From an uncultured Eubacteriales bacterium (GTDB lineage Bacteria; Bacillota; Clostridia; Oscillospirales; Oscillospiraceae): a stretch of 8,155 nucleotides of DNA. A program made the translations under genes and the position numbers. Under the pieces are notes generated by a model. The model did no database searches and had not been told where the DNA came from. It was given only the letters and a program-made list of their open reading frames with translations. Shown here one piece after another: positions 1 through 6,124 of this stretch. The DNA is taken from assembly GCA_902461475.1 (NCBI GenBank), contig CABPXX010000044.1:1-8155 (forward strand). The letters run 5' to 3'. Within the stretch, counting starts at the first letter, position 1. Each line of letters opens with the position of its first letter.

Positions 1-235
1 ATGTTTGTCTGGCCCCAAGGCCCCCAGTGGGGGCGGGGTTGGCCGCTACCGTGTTGATCTGGAAGGGCAGATTCAGGCCGGGAAACAGGGTTCCGTTGGC
101 CAGAGCGTCATGCTGGGAATAGGTCTGGCTCCCGTTCTGCTGAAACGGAACATAGGGGACCGCCAAGGGCGCGCAGGATGGGAGTGTCCCCATTCCGTCA
201 CCGCAGGGGCGGTTGGTGGGTTCGTTCATATTCAA
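1..235 (-). CDS. cotJA: Spore coat-associated protein CotJA, partial (C-terminus beyond left edge)
   Basis: Read on the minus strand, this frame stays open for 76 codons from the ATG at 229-227 to the window edge. It gives a Pro/Gly-rich protein with RPCGDGMGTLP, then APLAVPYVPFQQ, then ALANGTLFPGLNLPF. This order (YVPFQ, a short gap, AL..GTLFPGL..PF) is the hallmark of clostridial CotJA proteins. In B. subtilis, cotJA opens the cotJABC operon, made in the mother cell under SigE and deposited in the inner coat; CotJC is a manganese-catalase-like protein. CotJB and CotJC would be expected to the left of the window. The start is uncertain: GAGGAGG at 250-244 lies 8 bases from an in-frame TTG at 235-233 but 14 bases from the ATG, so TTG is favoured by spacing. 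The family is usually about 70-90 residues, so little is missing. It is divergent from scfA. Family call is confident from motif memory; regulation is inferred. Confidence 0.88.
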   Translation of the reverse strand, partial: MNMNEPTNRPCGDGMGTLPSCAPLAVPYVPFQQNGSQTYSQHDALANGTLFPGLNLPFQINTVAANPAPTGGLGARQT

Positions 236-243
236 AAGAGTGG

Positions 244-250
244 CCTCCTC
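244..250 (-). promoter_or_regulatory. Ribosome binding site deciding the cotJA start
   Basis: GAGGAGG on the minus strand is a near-perfect Shine-Dalgarno sequence. It sits 8 bases before the TTG at 235-233 and 14 bases before the in-frame ATG at 229-227. The spacing supports TTG initiation and adds two residues to the N-terminus. Confidence 0.6.
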
Positions 251-327
251 AAACATTTTAGCATCACATGCCATACCATCCTATGCCATTCCTGCCTAGG
301 TTGACAGCCGCCTGCAAAAACTGCATA

Positions 328-356
328 TTGAAATGCTGTGAAAACTGTGGTACAAT
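328..356 (+). promoter_or_regulatory. SigA-type promoter of scfA with extended -10
   Basis: TTGAAA (328-333), a 17-base spacer and TACAAT (351-356) match the housekeeping consensus at 5 of 6 bases in each box. TGG just before the -10 makes it an extended -10 promoter. Transcription would start near 363, giving a leader of about 25 bases before the ATG at 388. A second candidate lies just upstream: TTGACA at 301-306 with CATATT at 324-329, also 17 bases apart, so tandem promoters are possible. The arrangement predicts strong, constitutive-type expression rather than a sporulation-sigma promoter. Confidence 0.75.
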
Positions 357-387
357 GCCATTAAATAAGCTGAATGGAGGGATATCC

Positions 388-531
388 ATGACTCACGTCA
401 AGACTCTCAACGGTGCTACTCTGAAGCAGAGCGCTGCTCACGGTGGCTGCGGCGAGTGCCAGACCTCTTGCCAGTCCGCTTGCAAGACTTCCTGCACTGT
501 CGCCAATCAGAAGTGTGAGAACAATCACTAA
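388..531 (+). CDS. scfA: Six-cysteine ranthipeptide precursor ScfA (SCIFF peptide)
   Basis: A 47-residue peptide with exactly six cysteines at positions 21, 24, 28, 32, 36 and 43, beginning at GGCGEC. This is the SCIFF pattern (six cysteines in about forty-five residues), among the most widely conserved RiPP precursors of Clostridia. The first 20 residues act as leader and the cysteine-rich part is the core. In the homologue CteA (thermocellin), as I recall, the maturase forms a thioether between Cys32 and a non-alpha carbon of Thr37; both residues occur here at the same numbers. The start is set by GGAGGG at 376-381, six bases before the ATG. The maturase gene follows directly. Proposed roles for SCIFF peptides include quorum-type signalling in clostridia, but the function is not settled. 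No protease or exporter is seen nearby. Confidence 0.95.
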   Translation: MTHVKTLNGATLKQSAAHGGCGECQTSCQSACKTSCTVANQKCENNH

Positions 532-549
532 TCATTGATTAGACACCGG

Positions 550-577
550 AAAGGGTGGGCCTTGTCCCACCCTTTTT
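550..577 (+). terminator. GC-rich hairpin with short T-run between scfA and scfB (partial terminator/attenuator)
   Basis: AAAGGGTGGG (550-559) pairs perfectly with CCCACCCTTT (566-575) around a six-base loop. CGG/CCG pairs can extend the stem past a small bulge. Only five Ts follow (573-577), part of them within the stem, so termination is probably incomplete. It lies 18 bases after the scfA stop and before the scfB ribosome binding site at 589-594, with no recognisable separate scfB promoter. It would let scfA transcript exceed scfB transcript and protect the scfA mRNA 3' end. Confidence 0.75.
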
Positions 578-601
578 CCGTGTGTTTGAAGGAGAACAAT
601 T

Positions 602-1963
602 ATGGTACATACTTTTCACTGTTTGGATGCCAATATCGCGGTGGATGTGAACAGCGGTGCCGTGCATGTGCTGGACCAGACCGCTTACGACCTGCTGTCC
701 CTGCTGGACGGCCCCATGGCGGAGCACTGCACGGACGAGGTGGCCGCCAAGTTGCCCCAGTACGACCGCGAGTCTCTCAACTGCGCCTGGGAGGATCTCT
801 ACCAGCTGCAGCAGCAGGGGCTCCTCTTCACGGACGATAACTACATCGACCCTGAGGCCGCTGTGCTCATGCAGAAGGACGCCCCCGTCAAGGCCCTGTG
901 CCTCCACGTGTCTCACGACTGCAACCTGCGCTGCAAGTACTGCTTTGCCTCCACCGGCGACTTCGGTACCGGACACCGCATGACCATGAATGTGGAGACC
1001 GCCAAGAAGGCCATTGACTTTGTCATCGCCCGCTCCGGCAAGCGCCACAACATCGAAGTGGACTTCTTCGGCGGCGAGCCCCTCATGGCCATGGACACCG
1101 TCAAGGCCACCGTGGACTACGCCCGTTCCCTGGAGAAGGAGCACAACAAGAACTTCCGGTTCACCATCACCACCAACGGCATTCTGCTGGACGATGAGAC
1201 CATCGACTACATCAACGAGAACATGTCCAACGCCGTGCTCTCTCTGGATGGCCGCTCTGAGGTCAACGACAACATGCGCCCCACCGTCAACGGCAAGGGC
1301 AGCTACGATGTAATTCTCCCCAAGTTCCAGAATCTGGTGGCTGGACGTGGTGACAAGGACTACTACTTGCGTGGTACGTTCACCCGTCACAACCGGGACT
1401 TTGCCCAGGACGTCATCCACATCGCTGACCAGGGCTTCCGCAACGTGTCTGTGGAGCCTGTGGTGGGAGATGCCAAGTATGACTACACCTTCAAGGAGGA
1501 GGACCTGCCCGGTATCCTGGAGGAGTATGAGAACCTGGCCCGGGAGTTGCTGGACCGGGACGACATCAACTTCTTCCACTTCGACGTGGACCTCACTCAG
1601 GGTCCCTGTGTCATCAAACGGATGCGTGGCTGTGGCGCTGGCTGTGAGTACGTGGCCATCACCCCCGACGGTGATATCTATCCCTGCCACCAGTTTGTTG
1701 GCAAGGAAGAGTACAAGCTGGGCAACGTGTACGACAACACCTTTGATATGGACATTTTCCGGAAGTTTGCCGGGCTGAACATCTACACCCGCCCCGACTG
1801 TAAGGACTGCTGGGCCCGCTTCTATTGCAGCGGCGGCTGCTCCGCCTCCAATCTGGAGGTCAATGGGGACATGATGATTCCCAACCGGTTTGGCTGCGAC
1901 ATGCAGCGCAAGCGTCTGGAGTGCGCCATTGCTATGAAGGCCCACCGTGCCGGTATGGTCTAA
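602..1963 (+). CDS. scfB: SCIFF radical SAM/SPASM maturase ScfB (thioether-forming)
   Basis: A 453-residue radical SAM enzyme expected to bind the ScfA leader and install Cys-to-residue thioether crosslinks. Residues 1-80 or so resemble the PqqD-like RiPP recognition element that holds the leader. The radical SAM cluster motif CNLRCKYC gives Cys107, Cys111 and Cys114. GGEP at 157-160 contacts the SAM amino group. The C-terminal SPASM region carries Cys336, 344, 348, 362, 400, 403, 409, 413, 432 and 441, enough for two auxiliary 4Fe-4S clusters. Length and motif order match the SCIFF maturases CteB and Tte1186. AAGGAG at 589-594 lies 7 bases before the ATG. The gene follows scfA and is closed by a strong terminator, so the pair is a self-contained unit. 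The long minus-strand open frame opposite it is a composition shadow. Confidence 0.96.
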   Translation: MVHTFHCLDANIAVDVNSGAVHVLDQTAYDLLSLLDGPMAEHCTDEVAAKLPQYDRESLNCAWEDLYQLQQQGLLFTDDNYIDPEAAVLMQKDAPVKALCLHVSHDCNLRCKYCFASTGDFGTGHRMTMNVETAKKAIDFVIARSGKRHNIEVDFFGGEPLMAMDTVKATVDYARSLEKEHNKNFRFTITTNGILLDDETIDYINENMSNAVLSLDGRSEVNDNMRPTVNGKGSYDVILPKFQNLVAGRGDKDYYLRGTFTRHNRDFAQDVIHIADQGFRNVSVEPVVGDAKYDYTFKEEDLPGILEEYENLARELLDRDDINFFHFDVDLTQGPCVIKRMRGCGAGCEYVAITPDGDIYPCHQFVGKEEYKLGNVYDNTFDMDIFRKFAGLNIYTRPDCKDCWARFYCSGGCSASNLEVNGDMMIPNRFGCDMQRKRLECAIAMKAHRAGMV

Positions 1964-1982
1964 TTCCTTTTCAGGCTATCTC

Positions 1983-2020
1983 AATCGCCGCCCCTTTCAC
2001 AGGGGCGGCGATTCTCTTTT
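1983..2020 (+). terminator. Intrinsic terminator after scfB
   Basis: A perfect 12-bp stem, AATCGCCGCCCC (1983-1994) against GGGGCGGCGATT (2002-2013), encloses a 7-base loop and is followed by CTCTTTT. It begins 20 bases after the scfB stop and isolates the scf unit from the next gene. Confidence 0.9.
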
Positions 2021-2048
2021 GCATAGTTTTCCCTGGGATGCATAGGTT
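2021..2048 (+). promoter_or_regulatory. Possible SigE-type promoter of the SpoIIM-like gene
   Basis: GCATAGT (2021-2027) matches 6 of 7 positions of the B. subtilis SigE -35 consensus GHATATT. After 13 bases, CATAGGTT (2041-2048) matches 6 of 8 of the -10 consensus CATACAHT. Against it, the predicted start near 2055 would fall on the ribosome binding site, leaving almost no leader. No convincing SigA promoter was seen in this gap. Treat as suggestive only. Confidence 0.3.
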
Positions 2049-2067
2049 AGCAAGAGGTGATGAAACG

Positions 2068-2706
2068 ATGACGCATCCCAAGCGGCTATATTCGCCACGA
2101 ACATCCCGTGGACAGGGAAAACGGCGGGGGAGGAGCCCCCTCTTCTTTTCCTGCTCCCACCACCTGGTAGGCGTACTGCTGGGCAGCATTTTTGCTGCGC
2201 TTGGGGGGCGTCATCCCCAATTTTCAGACCAATTGGCCAGCTATTTTCAGTCGGTGGCCCATGGAACGGTTCCTTCCGTCTCCTTCTGGTCCACCGTTTG
2301 GGACATTCTCTGCTGGCCCTTGCTGTTGGTGCTGCTGAGTTTTGGGCCTCCCGGCGTGGTGGGAGTACCATGCGTACTCCTCATCCGGTGCTTTCTCCTC
2401 AGCTATGCCTGCTCCAGTTTTGTCGCCATGTTCGGCCTCTCTGGCCTGGGATGGGGCGCTCTATTCTTCGGGGTCTCCACCATTCTGGTGCTACCTCTCA
2501 CCCTGTATGTGGCAAAGTGGTCGTTTACCAATGCGCTGCGCAAATGTATCCCCCAGGAGTCCTCGGCCAAACTCCTGCCTCCATGGTCTGCGCTGGTCTG
2601 CTGTGGGGCTCTGTTTGGTCTTTCCTACTTTTTCCAAGGGCATTTGCTCCCATTCCTTCTCCCAGGGTTGTGTCAAAAACTGCTCACTCTGCTTCCCTTG
2701 GGTTGA
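2068..2706 (+). CDS. Polytopic membrane protein, probable SpoIIM-like
   Basis: A 212-residue protein with a basic N-terminus (many Lys/Arg in residues 5-22) and about five hydrophobic segments, near residues 27-46, 78-95, 97-118, 126-148 and 172-205. Length, segment number and the run SFGPPGVVGVPCVLL followed by an Arg-containing turn and a Gly-rich loop (GLSGLGWG) resemble stage II sporulation protein M. SpoIIM works with SpoIID and SpoIIP in the mother-cell membrane to drive engulfment of the forespore. The resemblance is by pattern memory, not alignment, and the sequence is rich in Cys, Pro and Ser for this family. The start ATG has AGAGGTG at 2053-2059 before it. It stands alone between the scf terminator and the ruvC promoter. 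If it is not SpoIIM, it is an uncharacterised integral membrane protein. Confidence 0.55.
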   Translation: MTHPKRLYSPRTSRGQGKRRGRSPLFFSCSHHLVGVLLGSIFAALGGRHPQFSDQLASYFQSVAHGTVPSVSFWSTVWDILCWPLLLVLLSFGPPGVVGVPCVLLIRCFLLSYACSSFVAMFGLSGLGWGALFFGVSTILVLPLTLYVAKWSFTNALRKCIPQESSAKLLPPWSALVCCGALFGLSYFFQGHLLPFLLPGLCQKLLTLLPLG

Positions 2707-2737
2707 AAAGTCCGGGGCACCCAGTACGCCCTTTCCC

Positions 2738-2766
2738 TTGCGGCTGGTGGCAAATTATGATACAAT
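2738..2766 (+). promoter_or_regulatory. SigA-type promoter of ruvCAB with extended -10
   Basis: TACAAT (2761-2766) is preceded by TGA, an extended -10. A weak -35, TTGCGG (2738-2743), lies 17 bases upstream. The start would be near 2773, about 33 bases before the ruvC GTG. No LexA-type site (GAAC-N4-GTTC) was seen here, so SOS control is not supported. Confidence 0.7.
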
Positions 2767-2805
2767 AGTTCGAGTAAATTTCCAGGGCAGGGGAGGGAAA
2801 ACTGA

Positions 2806-3306
2806 GTGCGGATATTGGGGATTGACCCAGGCTATGCCATTGTGGGATTTGGCCTCATCGACTCCCAACCTGGCAGGCAACAGCTGGTAGCCTGTGGGGC
2901 CATCAACACCCCGGCAGGGGTACGTCTGCCCGCCCGTCTGTGGCAGATCGCCACAGACATGGAGGAACTGATTGGCCAGTTTCACCCCGAGGTTCTGGCC
3001 ATTGAGGAGTTGTTCTTCAATCAAAACGTCACCACCGGCATCGGCGTGGCCCAGGCCAGAGGAGTGATTCTAATGACCGCAGAGAAATGTGGTCTGCCTG
3101 TGGTGGAGTACAATCCCTCCCAGGTCAAGCAGGCCGTGGTGGGATACGGCAAGGCGGAAAAACGTCAGGTGATGGAGATGACTAGAAAGTTACTCCACCT
3201 AGCCAGTGTGCCCAAGCCGGATGACGCTGCGGATGCGGTGGCCATCGCCCTGTGCCATGCCCGCAGTTGCACCTCGCTGCTGTCCCGATCTATGAACCAT
3301 ACCTAA
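2806..3306 (+). CDS. ruvC: Holliday junction resolvase RuvC
   Basis: A 166-residue endonuclease that makes paired, symmetric nicks across four-way DNA junctions in the cytoplasm, resolving recombination intermediates with RuvAB. The RNase H-like fold is shown by GIDPG with Asp7, AIEELF with Glu67, and DDAADA with Asp140 and Asp143, corresponding to the four acidic catalytic positions of E. coli RuvC (7, 66, 138, 141). NQN at 72-74 follows the usual FFNQN motif. The start is a GTG with GGGGAGGG at 2790-2797, 8 bases upstream; the frame then opens RILGIDPG as in other family members. Its stop codon touches the ruvA ribosome binding site, showing tight operon coupling. The Ser/Thr-rich C-terminal tail (about residues 154-166) is variable in the family. 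Confidence 0.97.
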   Translation: MRILGIDPGYAIVGFGLIDSQPGRQQLVACGAINTPAGVRLPARLWQIATDMEELIGQFHPEVLAIEELFFNQNVTTGIGVAQARGVILMTAEKCGLPVVEYNPSQVKQAVVGYGKAEKRQVMEMTRKLLHLASVPKPDDAADAVAIALCHARSCTSLLSRSMNHT

Positions 3307-3316
3307 GGAGCAAGCT

Positions 3317-3919
3317 ATGTTTTACTATCTCAACGGAACGGTGGCCCATATTGGCCCCTATCTGGCCGTCATTGACTGCGGCGGCGGGGGCTATGCCTGC
3401 CGCACCACCAACCATACTCTGGCTGGTCTGACCCGCGGGGCACAGGCCAAGCTCTACACCTACCTCCACGTCCGGGAGGATATTTTTGAACTCTACGGAT
3501 TTTCCACGGAGAGCGAGTTGTCCAGCTTCCAGATGCTCATTGGGGTGTCCGGTGTGGGCCCCAAGGCCGCTCTGGCCATTCTCTCCTCCAATACGCCGGA
3601 GGGACTGGCTCTGGCCATCGTCTCGGAAAACGAGAAGGCCCTGACCTGCGCCCCTGGCATCGGAAAGAAGATCGCCCAGCGCATCATCCTGGAGCTAAAG
3701 GACAAGCTGTCCAAGGGACAGCTCACCACCAGCAGCGGGGAAGCCTTTGCTGGCGGCGTGACCATCATTCCCGAAAACAAAACCAGCGAGGCCTCGGCGG
3801 CTCTGGCCGTCCTGGGATACAGCCAGCCCGAGATTGCCGCTGCGTTGAAGGGCCTGGATGTGGACCAGCTGACGTTGGAAGAGATCATCAAGCAGGCGCT
3901 CAAGCGCATGGTCCGCTAA
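3317..3919 (+). CDS. ruvA: Holliday junction branch migration protein RuvA
   Basis: A 200-residue DNA-binding subunit that forms tetramers on four-way junctions and loads RuvB. An N-terminal OB-fold (about 1-62) contains the acidic pin region VREDIFELYGF with Glu54 and Asp55. Two helix-hairpin-helix motifs follow, around 71-90 (IGVSGVGPKAALAIL) and 106-125 (CAPGIGKKIAQRI). After a linker, domain III (about 156-200) ends in a helix and contacts RuvB. Length is normal. AAGGAG at 3305-3310 overlaps the ruvC stop and sits 6 bases from the ATG, so ruvC and ruvA translation are probably coupled. Only seven bases separate its stop from an upstream in-frame GTG of ruvB. Confidence 0.97.
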   Translation: MFYYLNGTVAHIGPYLAVIDCGGGGYACRTTNHTLAGLTRGAQAKLYTYLHVREDIFELYGFSTESELSSFQMLIGVSGVGPKAALAILSSNTPEGLALAIVSENEKALTCAPGIGKKIAQRIILELKDKLSKGQLTTSSGEAFAGGVTIIPENKTSEASAALAVLGYSQPEIAAALKGLDVDQLTLEEIIKQALKRMVR

Positions 3920-3921
3920 AT

Positions 3922-3927
3922 GAGGTG
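3922..3927 (+). promoter_or_regulatory. Ribosome binding site deciding the ruvB start
   Basis: GAGGTG here lies 8 bases before the ATG at 3936. An in-frame GTG at 3927 overlaps this site and has no ribosome binding site of its own at usable spacing, so the ATG is preferred. Confidence 0.65.
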
Positions 3928-3935
3928 TGACAGAT

Positions 3936-4997
3936 ATGAGCATTGATTTTTCCAACCACGAATACGAAGGGGCGGACTTCGAGCCCCTGGTCAGCACCTC
4001 TCTGACCCGAGCGGACGACGGGGAGGCCTCTCTGCGGCCTCAGACCCTGGACCAGTACATCGGCCAATCCAAGGCCAAGGACAACCTGGAGGTGTTCATC
4101 CAGGCGGCCAAAATGCGGGGAGAGCCTCTGGACCACGTGCTGCTCCATGGCCCCCCAGGCCTAGGCAAAACCACCCTCAGCGGCATCATCGCCAACGAGA
4201 TGGGGGTACAGATTCGCATCACCTCCGGCCCCGCCATTGAAAAGCCGGGGGATTTGGCGGCTCTGCTCACCAACCTCCAGGAAAATGACATTCTGTTTGT
4301 GGACGAAATCCATCGGCTGAACCGCTCGGTGGAGGAGATTCTCTATCCGGCCATGGAGGACTACGCCATTGACATCATGATTGGCAAAGGCCCTTCCGCC
4401 AACTCCATCCGCCTGGACCTGCCCAAGTTCACCCTTATCGGTGCCACCACCCGGGCAGGCCAGTTGTCCGCACCTCTGCGGGACCGCTTTGGCGTCACCC
4501 TTCGGCTGGAGCTGTACACTCCCGAGGAGCTCAGCGAAATTGTCACCCGCTCAGCAGGCATTCTCAATGTGCCCATAGAGCCAGACGGAGCCATGGAGAT
4601 TGCCCGGCGCAGCCGGGGCACGCCCCGCATCGCCAACCGGATGCTGCGGCGGGTGCGGGACTTCGCCCAGGTCACTGCCGGAGGCGTCATCACCCAGGGG
4701 GTGGCCGATCGGGCCCTACAAGCGCTGGAGATTGACGCCCTGGGTCTGGACCAGATTGACCGCCGTATGCTGTTGAGCATCATCGAAAATTACGGAGGTG
4801 GGCCTGTGGGCCTGGACACCTTGGCCGCCACCATCAACGAGGAGTCCGTCACCCTGGAGGATGTGTACGAGCCCTATCTGATGCAGCTGGGCTTTCTCAC
4901 CCGCACACCTCGTGGCCGCTGCGTCACCTATAAGGCCTTTGCACACCTGGGACTGACACCACCCAACCGCGGAGAAATGGAACAACTTTCCTTTTGA
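3936..4997 (+). CDS. ruvB: Holliday junction branch migration ATPase RuvB
   Basis: A 353-residue AAA+ motor. Hexamers pump duplex DNA through the RuvA-bound junction, using ATP. Visible in order: Walker A GPPGLGKT (72-79), Walker B with DEIH (123-126), sensor 1 GATTRAG (169-175), and the arginine-finger segment LRDRFG starting near 181. A C-terminal winged-helix domain contains [14 protein letters not shown] and the RTPRGR turn. All active residues are present and the length is typical. An in-frame GTG at 3927 would add three residues, but the ribosome binding site favours this ATG. It ends the ruvCAB unit. No clear terminator follows; the 100-base gap to the next gene holds only weak AT-rich pairings and a promoter. 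Confidence 0.97.
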   Translation: MSIDFSNHEYEGADFEPLVSTSLTRADDGEASLRPQTLDQYIGQSKAKDNLEVFIQAAKMRGEPLDHVLLHGPPGLGKTTLSGIIANEMGVQIRITSGPAIEKPGDLAALLTNLQENDILFVDEIHRLNRSVEEILYPAMEDYAIDIMIGKGPSANSIRLDLPKFTLIGATTRAGQLSAPLRDRFGVTLRLELYTPEELSEIVTRSAGILNVPIEPDGAMEIARRSRGTPRIANRMLRRVRDFAQVTAGGVITQGVADRALQALEIDALGLDQIDRRMLLSIIENYGGGPVGLDTLAATINEESVTLEDVYEPYLMQLGFLTRTPRGRCVTYKAFAHLGLTPPNRGEMEQLSF

Positions 4998-5052
4998 TTG
5001 CCAGGTTTTCCAGAACCTTTCCAGATGCTTTTTAGATTTTGCATAAAAATCA

Positions 5053-5081
5053 TTGACAATCGCGCCAGTTTGTGATAAAAA
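5053..5081 (+). promoter_or_regulatory. SigA-type promoter of the SigH-like gene
   Basis: A perfect TTGACA (5053-5058) stands 17 bases before TAAAAA (5076-5081; 4 of 6), which is preceded by TGA as an extended -10. The start would be near 5088, giving a very short leader before the ATG at 5098. The TTG inside the -35 box begins a longer open frame in phase with the gene, but it has no ribosome binding site. Confidence 0.65.
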
Positions 5082-5097
5082 TAAACAAGGTTACAGT

Positions 5098-5688
5098 ATG
5101 AAGGACATTGAGGAGTTGACAACAGAATATTCTGATGAGGCACTTTGTGCAAAGGCCAGAGAGGGCGATTTGACGGCTGAAGAAGAGTTGGTTCTGCGCT
5201 ATCAGCGGCAGGTCCGCATCTGCGCCCGCCCCTTCTTTTTGGCTGGCGGCGACAGCGAGGATTTGATTCAGGAGGCCATGTTCGGACTGATCAAAGCCAT
5301 CCGTGAATTTGACCCCAATCGTGATGCTTCCTTTCGCACCTTTGCCGACGTCTGCATTCGCAATCGCATTCGTTCCGCCGTTACCTCTGCATCCCGGGGG
5401 AAACACACACCTTTGAACGACAGCGTCCCCTTTGACTCCATTGAGGCAGAGAGCGGTTCCAGTCCGGAAGAGCTCTATATCTCCAGAGAGGAAGAGACGG
5501 AGCGGATGGAACAGCTCACCAAGTGTTTGTCTTGTCTTGAACGGCAGGTTTTGACCCTGTTCCTGCAAGGACTCTCTTATCAGGAAATTAGTTGCCACGT
5601 CGGACGCTCTGTGAAGTCTGTGGACAACGCAGTACAACGGATTCGACGAAAGGTTGCCCCATATTATGGCGATTTCAGCGAGAGCTGA
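5098..5688 (+). CDS. SigH-like sporulation/stationary-phase RNA polymerase sigma factor
   Basis: A 196-residue sigma-70 family protein. Region 2 (about 34-98) contains RPFFLAGGDSEDLIQEAMFGL, the core-binding and -10 recognition part, followed by the FRTFADVCIRNRI helix and a GKHTPLN segment. Region 4 (about 147-186) has LERQVLTLFLQGLSYQEI and a helix-turn-helix ending KSVDNAVQRIRRK. The order and wording closely follow B. subtilis SigH (Spo0H), including the ADREDIVQEG-like, KHIPLN-like and SVKSVDNALQR-like stretches. SigH directs entry into stationary phase, competence and early sporulation genes. Start chosen at ATG with AAGG at 5087-5090, seven bases upstream. It is not in the classical rlmB-sigH-rpmG-secE-nusG setting, so it could be a relocated sigH or a paralogue. 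The gene symbol is left empty for that reason. Confidence 0.82.
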   Translation: MKDIEELTTEYSDEALCAKAREGDLTAEEELVLRYQRQVRICARPFFLAGGDSEDLIQEAMFGLIKAIREFDPNRDASFRTFADVCIRNRIRSAVTSASRGKHTPLNDSVPFDSIEAESGSSPEELYISREEETERMEQLTKCLSCLERQVLTLFLQGLSYQEISCHVGRSVKSVDNAVQRIRRKVAPYYGDFSES

Positions 5689-5753
5689 CGCAAATATTAC
5701 AGTCCCAGCAGAGGCATTTCCCGGTTCTGGGCATCAAAAGAGAGGGTATTTCC

Positions 5754-6032
5754 ATGTACGAAGACAAGACTTTAGTATGCAAAGAGTGTGGCCAGGAGTT
5801 CGTGTTCACCGCCGGTGAGCAGGAGTTCTACGCTGAGCGCGGCTTCCAGAATGAGCCCCAGCGCTGCAAGGCCTGCCGCGACGCTCGCAAGACTTCCGCC
5901 CGTGGTCCCCGTGAGTACTTCACCGCCACCTGCGCCGCTTGTGGCCGTGAGGCGAAGGTTCCCTTTGAGCCCAAGTCCGATCGCCCTGTTTACTGCAGCG
6001 AGTGCTTTGCCAAGATGCGTGAAGAGGGCTAA
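5754..6032 (+). CDS. Small zinc-ribbon protein with four CxxC pairs
   Basis: A 92-residue protein with four CxxC pairs: Cys9/12, Cys38/41, Cys60/63 and Cys81/84. These should form two zinc ribbons. The N-terminal half matches the common probable zinc-ribbon domain, with CKECGQEFVFTAGEQEFY and a CKACR partner. The C-terminal half, with CAACGREAKVPFEP and VYCSECF, matches the short CxxC repeat domain often fused to it. The combination is common in Clostridia; its function is unknown. Binding of nucleic acid or a protein partner is only a guess. Start at ATG 5754 with AGAGGG at 5741-5746; the open frame upstream belongs to the sigma-gene region and lacks a suitable site. It follows the SigH-like gene by 65 bases without a terminator between, so co-transcription is likely, and a strong terminator follows. 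Confidence 0.88.
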   Translation: MYEDKTLVCKECGQEFVFTAGEQEFYAERGFQNEPQRCKACRDARKTSARGPREYFTATCAACGREAKVPFEPKSDRPVYCSECFAKMREEG

Positions 6033-6057
6033 GCCTCTATCTTTGTTGCATCCAAAC

Positions 6058-6090
6058 GGAGTTGCCTTCTCGGCAACTCCATTTTTATTT
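6058..6090 (+). terminator. Intrinsic terminator after the zinc-ribbon gene
   Basis: GGAGTTGCC (6058-6066) pairs perfectly with GGCAACTCC (6072-6080) around a 5-base loop and is followed by ATTTTTATTT. It ends the sigma factor/zinc-ribbon unit and separates it from purB. Confidence 0.9.
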
Positions 6091-6124
6091 GCCCAGTTCA
6101 TGGTAACGTTTTTCTAAGGACGTC

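Noticed and set aside
5..304. Plus-strand 99-codon open frame at the left edge
   Set aside because: It is the shadow of cotJA on the other strand, has no ribosome binding site, and resembles no known protein.
236..330. SigE or SigK promoter for cotJA on the minus strand
   Set aside because: CATAGGAT and CATGTGAT resemble -10 boxes, but neither has a matching -35 at acceptable spacing.
539..1945. A 468-codon open frame on the minus strand opposite scfB
   Set aside because: Its translation is a repetitive Val/Leu/His/Gly-rich string with no motif, while the plus strand has a full radical SAM enzyme. It is a by-product of strong third-position C/G bias.
1825..2067. In-frame upstream extension of the SpoIIM-like gene into scfB
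   Set aside because: It would overlap scfB and cross a strong terminator; the ATG at 2068 has a ribosome binding site.
2060..2071. Mini-frame ATG AAA CGA TGA overlapping the SpoIIM-like start codon
   Set aside because: Its ATG is only one base from the ribosome binding site, too close to be used; likely chance.
5003..5051. Terminator between ruvB and the SigH-like gene
   Set aside because: Only short AT-rich or 5-bp pairings (AGGTT/AACCT, GATTTT/AAAATC) without a proper T-run; too weak to call.
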